A DNA stretch of 18,933 bases from Campylobacterales bacterium (lineage in GTDB: Bacteria; Campylobacterota; Campylobacteria; Campylobacterales; Arcobacteraceae): NCBI GenBank assembly GCA_019752775.1, contig JAIELU010000258.1, positions 1 to 18,933 of the forward strand, read 5' to 3'. Under the pieces are notes generated by a model. The model worked only from the letters and a program-made list of their open reading frames with translations. It did no database searches and was not told the origin of the DNA. Shown piece by piece: positions 1-6,833 of the stretch (its first letter is position 1; each line of letters opens with the position of its first letter). Made by a program: the position numbers and the translations under genes.

Positions 1-205
1 CTTCAAATAATGCCTTGTTTTTCTCAATTTGCAAACAAAAACATCTTTCCAGAAACTTTGAACATATTTGAAACTAACCTAAGAAATGGCAGGCTAGGCT
101 TTTGCCCCCCATGGAAACAGAGTTCAGAAAATTTTTTTTTTTTATCAGTAGTATTTTTCTTTTCATTTAGACATTTTTCCATCCAACAATTAAAAAACTT
201 TGTTA
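1..205. other. Non-coding left edge with a GC-rich patch
   Basis: No convincing gene is seen here. Short open frames run on both strands, but none has a ribosome-binding site or recognisable protein. A markedly GC-rich patch lies at about 78-113 in otherwise very AT-rich DNA. On the minus strand it could form a GGC-AAAA-GCC hairpin directly followed by a UAGCC/GGUUA stem; both stems can be extended by a G-U pair that would be an A-C mismatch on the plus strand, so a minus-strand RNA is the better reading. A run of 12 T lies at 132-143. It may be a small RNA, a leader of a gene left of the window, or the 3' region of the GGDEF gene. Identity unknown. Confidence 0.4.
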
Positions 206-1426
206 TTAGAAAAAAACTTTTCGCCTGAGAAGTATTTTTTTCCTTTTTTTCTTTGCTAGTTTTAAAGCCATATCTGCATTATTTAATAAATATGAAGTTC
301 CATAGGCAACTCCAATAGTTGCATTTATATAAATTTCATTATCATTTATGATAAAAATATGATTTTCTATGCAATTTGCAAGGTGTAAAGCAAGAGTTTT
401 AATCTCTTCATAAACTCCTTCCATCGGTAAATATAAAGCATATTCATCTGCATGAAGTTTAAATAATAGTGCATCTTTTGAAACATTTTCTTTTATAATA
501 AGTGCAGTATTTTTGATAATATCATTTCCGATTTTATCACCATATAAATCATTTATATGTTGAAATTTATCAATATTTAAAATCATTAAGATTGCATCAT
601 CTTCTAAAGTTAAAGTTTCTATTAATTTTTTTCTATTAGGAAGAGTTGTTAATTCATCGTGATAAAATTGATATTCAAGAGAATCTAACATATTGTTAAA
701 TACATTTTGCATTGAATCAATTTCTGTTATTTTATTGTCAATTCCAACTCTTTTTGTTATGTCTTTATGATTAGAAATATAGTCTATATTTGTAATAAAG
801 TTTTTAATTGGTTTTACTAAATGTCTATCAAATTCTAAAAATAAAGCAATAAAAATAACAATTGAAAATAAAATTATAAATAAAATAAAGAAGTTAATAA
901 TTGATGAAAGAGAGATTTTTAAATCATCGATTGGATACATTATGTTTATAACGCCTAATACATTTCCCTCTTGAGCTTGAGTATGGCATTTTAAACACTC
1001 TTGTTTTGCAAGAATTGGATAATAATATTCTATTGTGGAATCATCAATTATATTTAAAATATCATTATTTTCAAATGCTGATTGAATAAAAACATCTGTT
1101 TTTCTAGCCTCTGAATCTTTTAAAATATCTCCAAATTGTTTGGCAACTTCTTCTCCTCTATAAACATGTACAGCCATATTTTTATCAACAGAATTTAGTC
1201 TTGAGATTATTTTTTCTAAATCGGTTCTTGTCCAACCTCTCTCCATTGCTGAATATAAAGATTGAAATATAAGTTCGGTAGTTTTTTTAGCATCAACTTT
1301 TGATAGTTTCTCAATAGCTTCTTTTTTCATATAATGAGTGTAAACAAATGCAATTGACAATGAAAAAGTAAGAGTTATAATAATTATTTTTAAGATAAGT
1401 TTATTGTAGCTTGTAGTTTTAGTCAT
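206..1426 (-). CDS. Membrane-bound heme-sensing protein with degenerate GGDEF domain
   Basis: A 406-residue predicted inner-membrane signalling protein. Visible order: N-terminal membrane segment (about 10-29), periplasmic sensor (30-176) with one c-type heme motif CLKCH at 144-148, second membrane segment (about 177-200), HAMP-like linker, then a cytoplasmic GGDEF domain (about 253-400) opening with DELTTLPNR. The sensor with its CxxCH resembles the Tll0287-like/DUF3365 heme domain, suggesting redox or gas sensing; this is inference. The catalytic signature GGDEF is replaced by HADEY (325-329), so both glycines are lost and diguanylate cyclase activity is doubtful; it may bind GTP or c-di-GMP or act by protein contact. 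A GTG start at 1432 is in frame, but ATG at 1426 is preferred because GAG lies 8-10 bases upstream. The C-terminus runs through two A7 tracts (235-241 and 244-250), where a one-base slip would change the last residues. It is transcribed as a single gene. Confidence 0.85.
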   Translation of the reverse strand: MTKTTSYNKLILKIIIITLTFSLSIAFVYTHYMKKEAIEKLSKVDAKKTTELIFQSLYSAMERGWTRTDLEKIISRLNSVDKNMAVHVYRGEEVAKQFGDILKDSEARKTDVFIQSAFENNDILNIIDDSTIEYYYPILAKQECLKCHTQAQEGNVLGVINIMYPIDDLKISLSSIINFFILFIILFSIVIFIALFLEFDRHLVKPIKNFITNIDYISNHKDITKRVGIDNKITEIDSMQNVFNNMLDSLEYQFYHDELTTLPNRKKLIETLTLEDDAILMILNIDKFQHINDLYGDKIGNDIIKNTALIIKENVSKDALLFKLHADEYALYLPMEGVYEEIKTLALHLANCIENHIFIINDNEIYINATIGVAYGTSYLLNNADMALKLAKKKRKKILLRRKVFF

Positions 1427-1463
1427 AATCACTCATTTCATAAAAATAATTAAATAGTTTTAG

Positions 1464-1469
1464 ATTATA
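1464..1469 (-). promoter_or_regulatory. -10 element of the GGDEF gene
   Basis: On the minus strand the sequence reads TATAAT, a consensus -10 hexamer, 38 bases upstream of the ATG at 1426. No clear -35 element is seen, which is usual in this phylum, where promoters rely on an extended -10 region. Confidence 0.5.
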
Positions 1470-1497
1470 TAGGATATTTACTTTAAAGTAATATTTC

Positions 1498-1532
1498 AAA
1501 CTTTTGATTTTAGATTTTACAATCAAAAGTTT
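1498..1532 (-). terminator. Hairpin downstream of the NDH-2-like gene
   Basis: A perfect 12-bp inverted repeat, AAACTTTTGATT (1498-1509) and AATCAAAAGTTT (1521-1532), with an 11-base loop, begins 20 bases past the stop of the minus-strand FAD oxidoreductase gene. It probably ends that transcript before the GGDEF gene promoter. It has few G-C pairs and no long T tract, so termination strength is uncertain. Confidence 0.5.
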
Positions 1533-1551
1533 AAAAAGTCAAAGCCTATTT

Positions 1552-2751
1552 TTATAATCTTTTTAGTTTGTTATAACCGATTTTAATTAGTTTTAGTAAA
1601 GGTTTTCTGTATGAACTAAATACATATTTTTTAATCTCATATGCAATTCTTCCTTTTACTGTTAATATTCCAAAAATATCTCCAGCTGCATATTTTCCAC
1701 CAAGAGCAATTAAGATTCCATCTAATTTAGGATTAGATTTAATCATAGATTTTCCAGCAATCATACTTAAAACATTTTTTCCAGCACTTGTACCACTAAT
1801 TCTTGCTATTGTAACATTAGGAGGCATTATTTCGCCCTTTTTGTTTTTTATTTGAGCCATATCTCCAATTGCAAAAATATTTTCATACTTATCTGATTGA
1901 AGATATTCGTTTACAATAATTTGTCCTCGTGCATTTTTTTCAACATCTAATTGAGATGTAATTGTAGAAGCTTCAATCCCACCTGTAAAAATAATAAAAG
2001 AATGATAGATTTTTGTACCATTTGATAGTTCTAAATGGTCTTCATTACACTTTACTAATTTTGTATTAGTAATAACATTAATTCCTAGATATTTTAGTCT
2101 TTGATGAGACATACTTACTAATTTTGCTGAAAGTCCAGGAAGTATCGTATCAGAGCTACTTACAAGTGAAATTTTAAGATTATCGCAAGAGAAATTTCCT
2201 CTTTTGAAAAACATTTTTGAGTTATATGCCATTTCAGCAGCAATTTCAACACCTGAAAGCCCAGCTCCCACAACAACTATGTGAGTATCATCACATTTTT
2301 TTGCTTCATCACTAATTTTTTTAAATAATTGATTCTCAAAACTTTGTTTAAAAAACATTGCCCAATGAAGTTTTTTAATATCGTGAGCATTATTAAGTCC
2401 TGGAATTTGTGGAGGGAAAAAAGTTCGTGTTCCAGCTGCCATAATCAAATAATCAAATTCAACTATTTCTTGTTCTTCTGTGTAAATCTTTTTTTTCTCA
2501 TGATCAATTTGTCTAACTTTTAGATTTTTATATTCTAAATAATCATGATTAAGCCCCATACATAATGTTGTTAAATCTATTGTAACATCAGCAATATTTG
2601 ATTTATTAGCGATTAAATCATAAACTTCTGGTTGTAAATTGTGAAAAGTATGTTTATCAATTAGGGTGATTTTTATATTTTTATTTTTAACTAACTCTTG
2701 TAACGCATAAATTCCTGAATATCCACCACCGATAATTACAACTTTTTCCAT
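1552..2751 (-). CDS. NDH-2-like FAD-dependent NADH:quinone oxidoreductase
   Basis: A 399-residue flavoprotein of the type II NADH dehydrogenase group, which oxidises NADH at the inner face of the membrane and reduces quinone without pumping protons. Visible motifs: N-terminal FAD site GGGYSG (8-13), NAD(P)H Rossmann motif GAGLSG (162-167), second FAD motif FAIGDMA (293-299), and a basic amphipathic C-terminal segment ending KIGYNKLKRL, suited to peripheral membrane binding. The open frame extends to 2802, but ATG at 2751 is chosen because AAAGGA lies 10-15 bases upstream and the protein then begins directly with the FAD strand. The usual NDH-2 quinone-site pattern (PPTAQxAxQ) is replaced by PPNVTIARISG (310-320), so the acceptor or site architecture may differ. 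Cysteines expected of sulfide:quinone reductase are not evident. A perfect FNR box lies upstream. With the complex I in this window unable to bind NADH, this enzyme may carry NADH oxidation. Confidence 0.8.
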   Translation of the reverse strand: MEKVVIIGGGYSGIYALQELVKNKNIKITLIDKHTFHNLQPEVYDLIANKSNIADVTIDLTTLCMGLNHDYLEYKNLKVRQIDHEKKKIYTEEQEIVEFDYLIMAAGTRTFFPPQIPGLNNAHDIKKLHWAMFFKQSFENQLFKKISDEAKKCDDTHIVVVGAGLSGVEIAAEMAYNSKMFFKRGNFSCDNLKISLVSSSDTILPGLSAKLVSMSHQRLKYLGINVITNTKLVKCNEDHLELSNGTKIYHSFIIFTGGIEASTITSQLDVEKNARGQIIVNEYLQSDKYENIFAIGDMAQIKNKKGEIMPPNVTIARISGTSAGKNVLSMIAGKSMIKSNPKLDGILIALGGKYAAGDIFGILTVKGRIAYEIKKYVFSSYRKPLLKLIKIGYNKLKRL

Positions 2752-2830
2752 ATAATTTAATCCTTTATTTTTTAGAAATACTACAAAAATTTTATAGCCC
2801 ATTTATAGCGACTTTTAAATTTAAAGAGTC

Positions 2831-2841
2831 ATTGTATAATA
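2831..2841 (-). promoter_or_regulatory. Candidate promoter of the NDH-2-like gene
   Basis: The minus strand reads TATTATACAAT here, offering two overlapping -10 hexamers, TATTAT (2836-2841) and TACAAT (2831-2836). With transcription starting about 7 bases downstream, the FNR-type palindrome at 2879-2892 would be centred near -56 or -61. The plus strand also reads TATAAT at 2835-2840, but it is 150 bases from nfo. Confidence 0.4.
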
Positions 2842-2878
2842 TGCTTTTAGTGAGAAAAGAAAAATTTAGAAATATTCC

Positions 2879-2892
2879 TTGATTTAAATCAA
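2879..2892. promoter_or_regulatory. FNR/CRP-family binding site
   Basis: TTGATTTAAATCAA is a perfect 14-bp palindrome and an exact match to the E. coli FNR consensus TTGAT-N4-ATCAA. It lies in the divergent region between the NDH-2-like gene (start 127 bases away) and nfo (start 95 bases away). The respiratory gene is the more likely target; E. coli ndh is likewise controlled by FNR. Which Campylobacterota CRP/FNR paralogue would bind is unknown. Confidence 0.55.
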
Positions 2893-2987
2893 AAATGTTT
2901 ATAAATGACACTTTATTGTCACTTTTAAAATTAGCTACAGAATATTTAAGTAAAATAAAAAATAAATAAAATAATTAGGAATATATA

Positions 2988-3833
2988 ATGAAATATGTTG
3001 GCGCACATGTAAGTGCTAGTGGTGGAGTTTATAATGCACCAATAAATGCTATGGCAATTGGAGCAAAAGCATTTGCACTTTTTACAAAAAATCAAAGACA
3101 ATGGGCTGTAAAAGAATTAGATACAAAAACAATTGATAAGTGGTTTAAAGAGCTAGAAAAATCTGGAATTCAGGCAAAACATATTTTGCCACATGATTCA
3201 TATCTTATAAATTTAGGTCATCCCGAACTTGAAGCAAGGGCTAAATCATTTGATGGTTTTGTTCATGAAATTCAAAGATGCGAGATATTAAAACTTGATA
3301 GATTAAATTTTCATCCAGGTAGCCACTTGCGAAAAATAAGTGAAGAAGAATGTTTAAATAATATTGCTGAGTCCATGAATAAAGCAATAGATATTACAAA
3401 AGATGTAAAACTTGTAATTGAAAACACAGCAGGTCAAGGAAGTAATCTTGGATACAAATTTGAACATTTAGCATATATTATTGACAAAATTGAAGATAAA
3501 AGCAGAGTTGGGGTTTGTATTGACACCTGTCACATGTTTACAGCTGGGTATGATATAAGAACAAGAGAAGCTTATGATAAAACTTGGAATGAGTTTGATG
3601 CAATTATTGGAAGAGAATATTTAATGGGAATGCATATTAATGACTCAAAACCAGAGTTAGGAAGTCGTGTTGATAGACATGATTCCCTAGGAGTTGGAAA
3701 AATTGGTTGGGATGCTTTTAAGTTTATAATGAATGATGAAAGAATGGATGATATTCCTCTTGTTTTAGAAACTATAAATGAAGAGATTTGGGCGCAAGAA
3801 ATTCAAGCACTTTATGATTTAGTTGAAAAATAA
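2988..3833 (+). CDS. nfo: Endonuclease IV (AP endonuclease)
   Basis: A 281-residue, full-length member of the AP endonuclease 2 family, a TIM-barrel enzyme with three zinc ions that cuts DNA 5' to abasic sites in base excision repair. Diagnostic segments are present in order: GAHVSASGGV at residues 5-14, NFHPGSHL, IENTAGQG, GVCIDTCHMFTAGYD and MHINDSKPELGSRVDRHDSLG, which contain the His, Glu and Asp metal ligands. The start at 2988 is supported by AGGA 8 bases upstream. It stands alone on the plus strand, divergent from the NDH-2-like gene and convergent with the SulP gene. Its stop codon forms the loop of a perfect hairpin. Confidence 0.97.
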   Translation: MKYVGAHVSASGGVYNAPINAMAIGAKAFALFTKNQRQWAVKELDTKTIDKWFKELEKSGIQAKHILPHDSYLINLGHPELEARAKSFDGFVHEIQRCEILKLDRLNFHPGSHLRKISEEECLNNIAESMNKAIDITKDVKLVIENTAGQGSNLGYKFEHLAYIIDKIEDKSRVGVCIDTCHMFTAGYDIRTREAYDKTWNEFDAIIGREYLMGMHINDSKPELGSRVDRHDSLGVGKIGWDAFKFIMNDERMDDIPLVLETINEEIWAQEIQALYDLVEK

Positions 3834-3845
3834 TTTTTCAACTAA
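3819..3845. terminator. Hairpin between convergent nfo and sulP genes
   Basis: A perfect 12-bp inverted repeat: TTAGTTGAAAAA (3819-3830), loop TAA (3831-3833, the nfo stop codon), TTTTTCAACTAA (3834-3845). It fills the whole gap between the two convergent genes. Its symmetry fits a shared bidirectional terminator, though there is no G-C-rich stem and no T tract beyond the stem. Confidence 0.5.
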
Positions 3846-5477
3846 TCATCTCAGAGATTTTGAATAATTAATACAATCGTGTAAGTTATCAAAAGTTTTT
3901 AAATGTATATCGTCAAATTGGAATTTGGCTTTTTCTAATTTTTTTAAAATTCTTTCATTTAAGCCTAAAAATACAAGCTTTTTATTGTTACTTTCAAAAT
4001 TATCAACTATTGATTTAAGAACAATAATTCCTGTCATATCAATTATGGGTACATTTTTCATATTTAAAATTACTACATTTGTACTTTCATTTACATTTAA
4101 AAGTGTTTTTAATGCATTTTGAGCAGCTCCAAAAAACATGGGACCATTAATATCATAAATAGAGATATTATCTGGAATATCTGGATGAATAGTATTTGTT
4201 CTGTTATTTATTAATTCAATAGAATGTAAATCTATGGTTTTTTTGATAAATAATATTGAAGCAAGTCCCATACCAATAGCAACAGCTACTTGCATATCTA
4301 TTAAAACAGTTAAGAAAAAACATGTTAAAAGAACCAAAATATCATTTCCTGGTGCCACTTTTACAATATTAATAAAATGTTTAATTTCAGACATATTCCA
4401 AGCTACCATTAACAAAAGTGCCGAAAGTGATGCCATTGGTAAAAATGATAAATAAGTTGCTAAGAAAGAAATCGATGCTAGAATAAATAAAGAGTGAATA
4501 ACCGAAGATATTTTTGATGTAGCTCCTGATTTTACATTTACAACAGTTCTTGCAATTGCAGCAGTTGCTGGAATCCCTCCAAAAAAAGGAACAATTATAT
4601 TTGTAATTCCTTGCCCAATTAATTCTTTATTTGGGTCTGTTTTATGTCCTGTCATTCCATCTGAAATTACAGCACATAATAAAGATTCTAAAGCTCCTAA
4701 AATTGCTATTGCAATACTATGAGGAAGAAGTTTGTAAAATAAATCAAAATTCATTTGATCAATATTTAAATAACTCCAAGGAAGTTCAAAATGTAAAGGA
4801 ACAGGAGGAATTCCTTGTCCTTCTAAATTACCAATTTTATAATCAAAAGTTGAATATATTGTTGAAATATTTAGTTGAGGAAAATATATATTTGCTATGT
4901 AAACAATAACTGTTATAAATCCAAGTGCAATAAGTGCAGAAGGTATTTTACTTTTTGTTTTTTGCCAAAAAATAAGAATAAAAAGAGTTGTTGCTCCAAC
5001 TATTAATTCAGTTGGTTTAAAAGTGTTGAAATTATTAAAAATGAGAAAAATTTTATCTAAATAATGTCCTTCAAAATTTTCAATACTTAATCCAAAAAAA
5101 TCTTTTATTTGATAAGTAGCAATTACTACTGCAATTCCTGAAGTAAATCCAACAGTTACTGGATAGGGAACTATCTCTATTAAAGTTCCTAGTTTTAAAA
5201 ATCCTGCAATTACTAAAATAAAACCTGACAATAAACCACAAATAAGTAATCCTGAAACTCCAAATTCATGAACGATTGGAATAAGAATTACAATAAATGC
5301 AGCAGTAGGACCTGAAATATTTACCTTACTACTTCCAAAAATTGCTGCAAAAAAACCTGCAATAATTGCTGTATAAAGTCCAAGCTGTGGGGGAACTCCT
5401 GTGGCAATTGCTAATGCCATAGATAAAGGAAGGGCTATTATCCCAACTGTCAAACCAGATAAAATGTTGTTTTTCAT
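3846..5477 (-). CDS. SulP-family anion transporter with STAS domain
   Basis: A 543-residue polytopic inner-membrane transporter of the SLC26/SulP family, which moves sulfate, bicarbonate or dicarboxylates, usually with H+ or Na+. The N-terminal signature ALPLSMALAIATGVPPQLGL (about 16-35) and the following GSSKVNISGPTAAF segment are classical for the family. About 12-14 hydrophobic segments follow to residue ~420, and a C-terminal STAS domain (about 435-540) contains NMKNVPIIDMTGIIVLKSI. Substrate cannot be told from the sequence; members of this kind include BicA (bicarbonate) and DauA (C4-dicarboxylates). Its ATG overlaps the stop of the upstream unknown gene as ATGA (5474-5477), implying translational coupling. 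The operon is divergent from a TetR-type regulator that probably controls it. Confidence 0.9.
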   Translation of the reverse strand: MKNNILSGLTVGIIALPLSMALAIATGVPPQLGLYTAIIAGFFAAIFGSSKVNISGPTAAFIVILIPIVHEFGVSGLLICGLLSGFILVIAGFLKLGTLIEIVPYPVTVGFTSGIAVVIATYQIKDFFGLSIENFEGHYLDKIFLIFNNFNTFKPTELIVGATTLFILIFWQKTKSKIPSALIALGFITVIVYIANIYFPQLNISTIYSTFDYKIGNLEGQGIPPVPLHFELPWSYLNIDQMNFDLFYKLLPHSIAIAILGALESLLCAVISDGMTGHKTDPNKELIGQGITNIIVPFFGGIPATAAIARTVVNVKSGATSKISSVIHSLFILASISFLATYLSFLPMASLSALLLMVAWNMSEIKHFINIVKVAPGNDILVLLTCFFLTVLIDMQVAVAIGMGLASILFIKKTIDLHSIELINNRTNTIHPDIPDNISIYDINGPMFFGAAQNALKTLLNVNESTNVVILNMKNVPIIDMTGIIVLKSIVDNFESNNKKLVFLGLNERILKKLEKAKFQFDDIHLKTFDNLHDCINYSKSLR

Positions 5478-6097
5478 TTTTTTCTCATTTTAGATTTTCT
5501 CGATGAGTTTATTTTATATTTTGAATTTTTTAATCTTTTTATCATTGAAGATGAAATTTGATACATCTTTATAATATTCTCTCTAAGATTAATATTTTTT
5601 TCATTATTTCTTGCAGTCTCATAATAACTTAAAAGTCTTAAATAATCAAAATCATTTAAAAAAGTATAAAAAATAGTTGATTTCTCTTCTTCTACTACCC
5701 ATTCACTCAAAAGTGCCAGAATTATTTGTTCAGGAATCCAAAGTTCTCCTTCTTTTAATTGAGTTTCGATTTGTTTTACGATTGTATTATAATAAAAAAC
5801 TAAAGCTTCATCATTGGGAAGAAGTTTATTATTTACTTGTTTTGTTTGTTGATAAGCCATAAAAGATTTTAATTCGTAAGCATTTATTATTGTTTTGTCT
5901 AATTTTGTATTTAACTCTATAATATTTTTTTCTATTTCTTTATTGAAATTTTCATAACCTAAGTCAATTTTATATGTCTCATTTTTTATATTTTCAAGAA
6001 GTTCTTCAATTACAGTTTTTATATAAATAAGTAATGCATCAGTTTTTATATCTCTTAGAAGTTTTATGCAAATTTGAGCAGGAGTATTGGCACTCAT
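5474..6097 (-). CDS. Unknown protein coupled to SulP transporter
   Basis: A 207-residue protein I do not recognise. It is predicted mainly alpha-helical, with alternating charged and leucine/isoleucine-rich stretches, no signal peptide and no membrane segment, so it is probably cytoplasmic. The C-terminus is strongly basic (from about 188, rich in Lys, Arg and Ser). The start at 6097 is supported by AGGA 8-11 bases upstream. Its last codons overlap the SulP start by four bases, which suggests matched expression and perhaps a role in regulating or assembling the transporter; that role is inference. It is first in an operon whose promoter region carries TetR-like operators. Confidence 0.75.
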   Translation of the reverse strand: MSANTPAQICIKLLRDIKTDALLIYIKTVIEELLENIKNETYKIDLGYENFNKEIEKNIIELNTKLDKTIINAYELKSFMAYQQTKQVNNKLLPNDEALVFYYNTIVKQIETQLKEGELWIPEQIILALLSEWVVEEEKSTIFYTFLNDFDYLRLLSYYETARNNEKNINLRENIIKMYQISSSMIKRLKNSKYKINSSRKSKMRKK

Positions 6098-6134
6098 GTA
6101 AATCCTAAATATTAAGATGAAAGATTTTAAATCA

Positions 6135-6140
6135 ATAATA
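6135..6140 (-). promoter_or_regulatory. -10 element of the unknown/sulP operon
   Basis: On the minus strand this reads TATTAT, 37 bases upstream of the ATG at 6097. The palindrome at 6149-6161 would lie in its spacer/-35 region, consistent with repression. Confidence 0.4.
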
Positions 6141-6148
6141 CTTAATAG

Positions 6149-6161
6149 TGAATTAAGTTCA
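6149..6161. promoter_or_regulatory. Candidate TetR operator 1
   Basis: TGAATTAAGTTCA is an imperfect 13-bp palindrome with TGAA/TTCA arms around a central A; one pair in each inner arm is off. It overlaps the predicted spacer of the minus-strand operon promoter and shares its TGAATTA half with the second palindrome at 6196-6214. Assignment to the adjacent regulator is inference. Confidence 0.4.
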
Positions 6162-6195
6162 ATTTATTTTAATATATTCATTTGATGTTTTAATA

Positions 6196-6214
6196 TGAAT
6201 TAAATTATAATTCA
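6196..6214. promoter_or_regulatory. Candidate TetR operator 2 overlapping tetR-type -10
   Basis: Perfect 7-bp arms TGAATTA (6196-6202) and TAATTCA (6208-6214) flank a 5-base spacer. The right half contains TATAAT (6206-6211), the likely -10 element of the regulator gene starting at 6235. This is the layout expected for autorepression. Confidence 0.45.
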
Positions 6215-6234
6215 AGAAAAAAATATGGATTAGA

Positions 6235-6813
6235 ATGAAAAGTAAAATAAATGATGAATTAAATAAGGTAAAAAGGGAGTTGTATCTAAAAGCTGCTGCT
6301 GGGTATTTTGATAAATGTGGCTATAAAAATTTCAAAATTTCACAACTTGCTGTTGAATTGGGAACTTCAATAGGAACTATTTATAATCTTTTTACTTCAA
6401 AAGAAGATTTGTATTTAGAATATTTAATTTTAAAATTACAAAGTTTTTTAGATAAATTAAATGAAAAAGAAACTACTAATCCTATGCAAAATCTTGAATT
6501 ATATTTATCTTGTAAATATGAGATATTTATTCAAATAGATAATAATAGAGATGAAACGCTGACAAATGACCCATATTTTTTTCATAAATTAGATATTTCA
6601 AATCATGCAATAGTTAATGAAATTTATGAGTTTTTAATAAGACAATTTAAAAGTTTATATCCAGATTCACAGATGGATTATAAACATATAGTAATACTTT
6701 TTAAAAAGCTATCAGATGGATTTATAGAGAGTTATTTATTGGAAAAATATGATACTAAAGATATTGTGGAAAATACAATAAAACTTTTTCTCTATGGTTT
6801 AGAAAAAAAGTAA
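6235..6813 (+). CDS. TetR/AcrR-family transcriptional regulator
   Basis: A 192-residue helical regulator of typical TetR length. The N-terminal DNA-binding domain is clear: helices from about residue 13, then the helix-turn-helix ISQLAVELGTSIGTIYNLF (about 36-54), followed by the family pattern TSKEDLYLEYL. The C-terminal ligand and dimer domain (about 70-192) is divergent and gives no ligand clue. It is divergent from the unknown/SulP operon, and two related palindromes in the 137-base gap sit on both predicted promoters, so it probably represses both itself and the operon. The inducer is unknown and may be linked to the transported anion. Confidence 0.88.
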   Translation: MKSKINDELNKVKRELYLKAAAGYFDKCGYKNFKISQLAVELGTSIGTIYNLFTSKEDLYLEYLILKLQSFLDKLNEKETTNPMQNLELYLSCKYEIFIQIDNNRDETLTNDPYFFHKLDISNHAIVNEIYEFLIRQFKSLYPDSQMDYKHIVILFKKLSDGFIESYLLEKYDTKDIVENTIKLFLYGLEKK

Positions 6814-6833
6814 TATTATTTATCTCTTATTCC

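Noticed and set aside
10..228. 72-codon plus-strand open frame at the left edge
   Set aside because: No ribosome-binding site, an odd Phe-rich composition from T tracts, overlaps the end of the GGDEF gene on the other strand, and resembles no protein I know.
2814..2825. TTTAAATTTAAA palindrome as a regulatory site
   Set aside because: Pure A/T palindromes of this length are expected by chance at this base composition.
2835..2840. Plus-strand TATAAT as the nfo promoter
   Set aside because: It is 150 bases from the nfo start and its complement fits better as part of the minus-strand promoter of the NDH-2-like gene.
2906..2921. TGACA...TGTCA inverted repeat ahead of nfo as an operator
   Set aside because: Only 5-bp arms with a 6-base gap; too short to separate from chance in AT-rich DNA.
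6784..6810. CTTTTTCT / AGAAAAAAAG pairing at the end of the TetR gene as a terminator
   Set aside because: Homopurine/homopyrimidine pairing with bulges, inside the coding region and without a following T tract.
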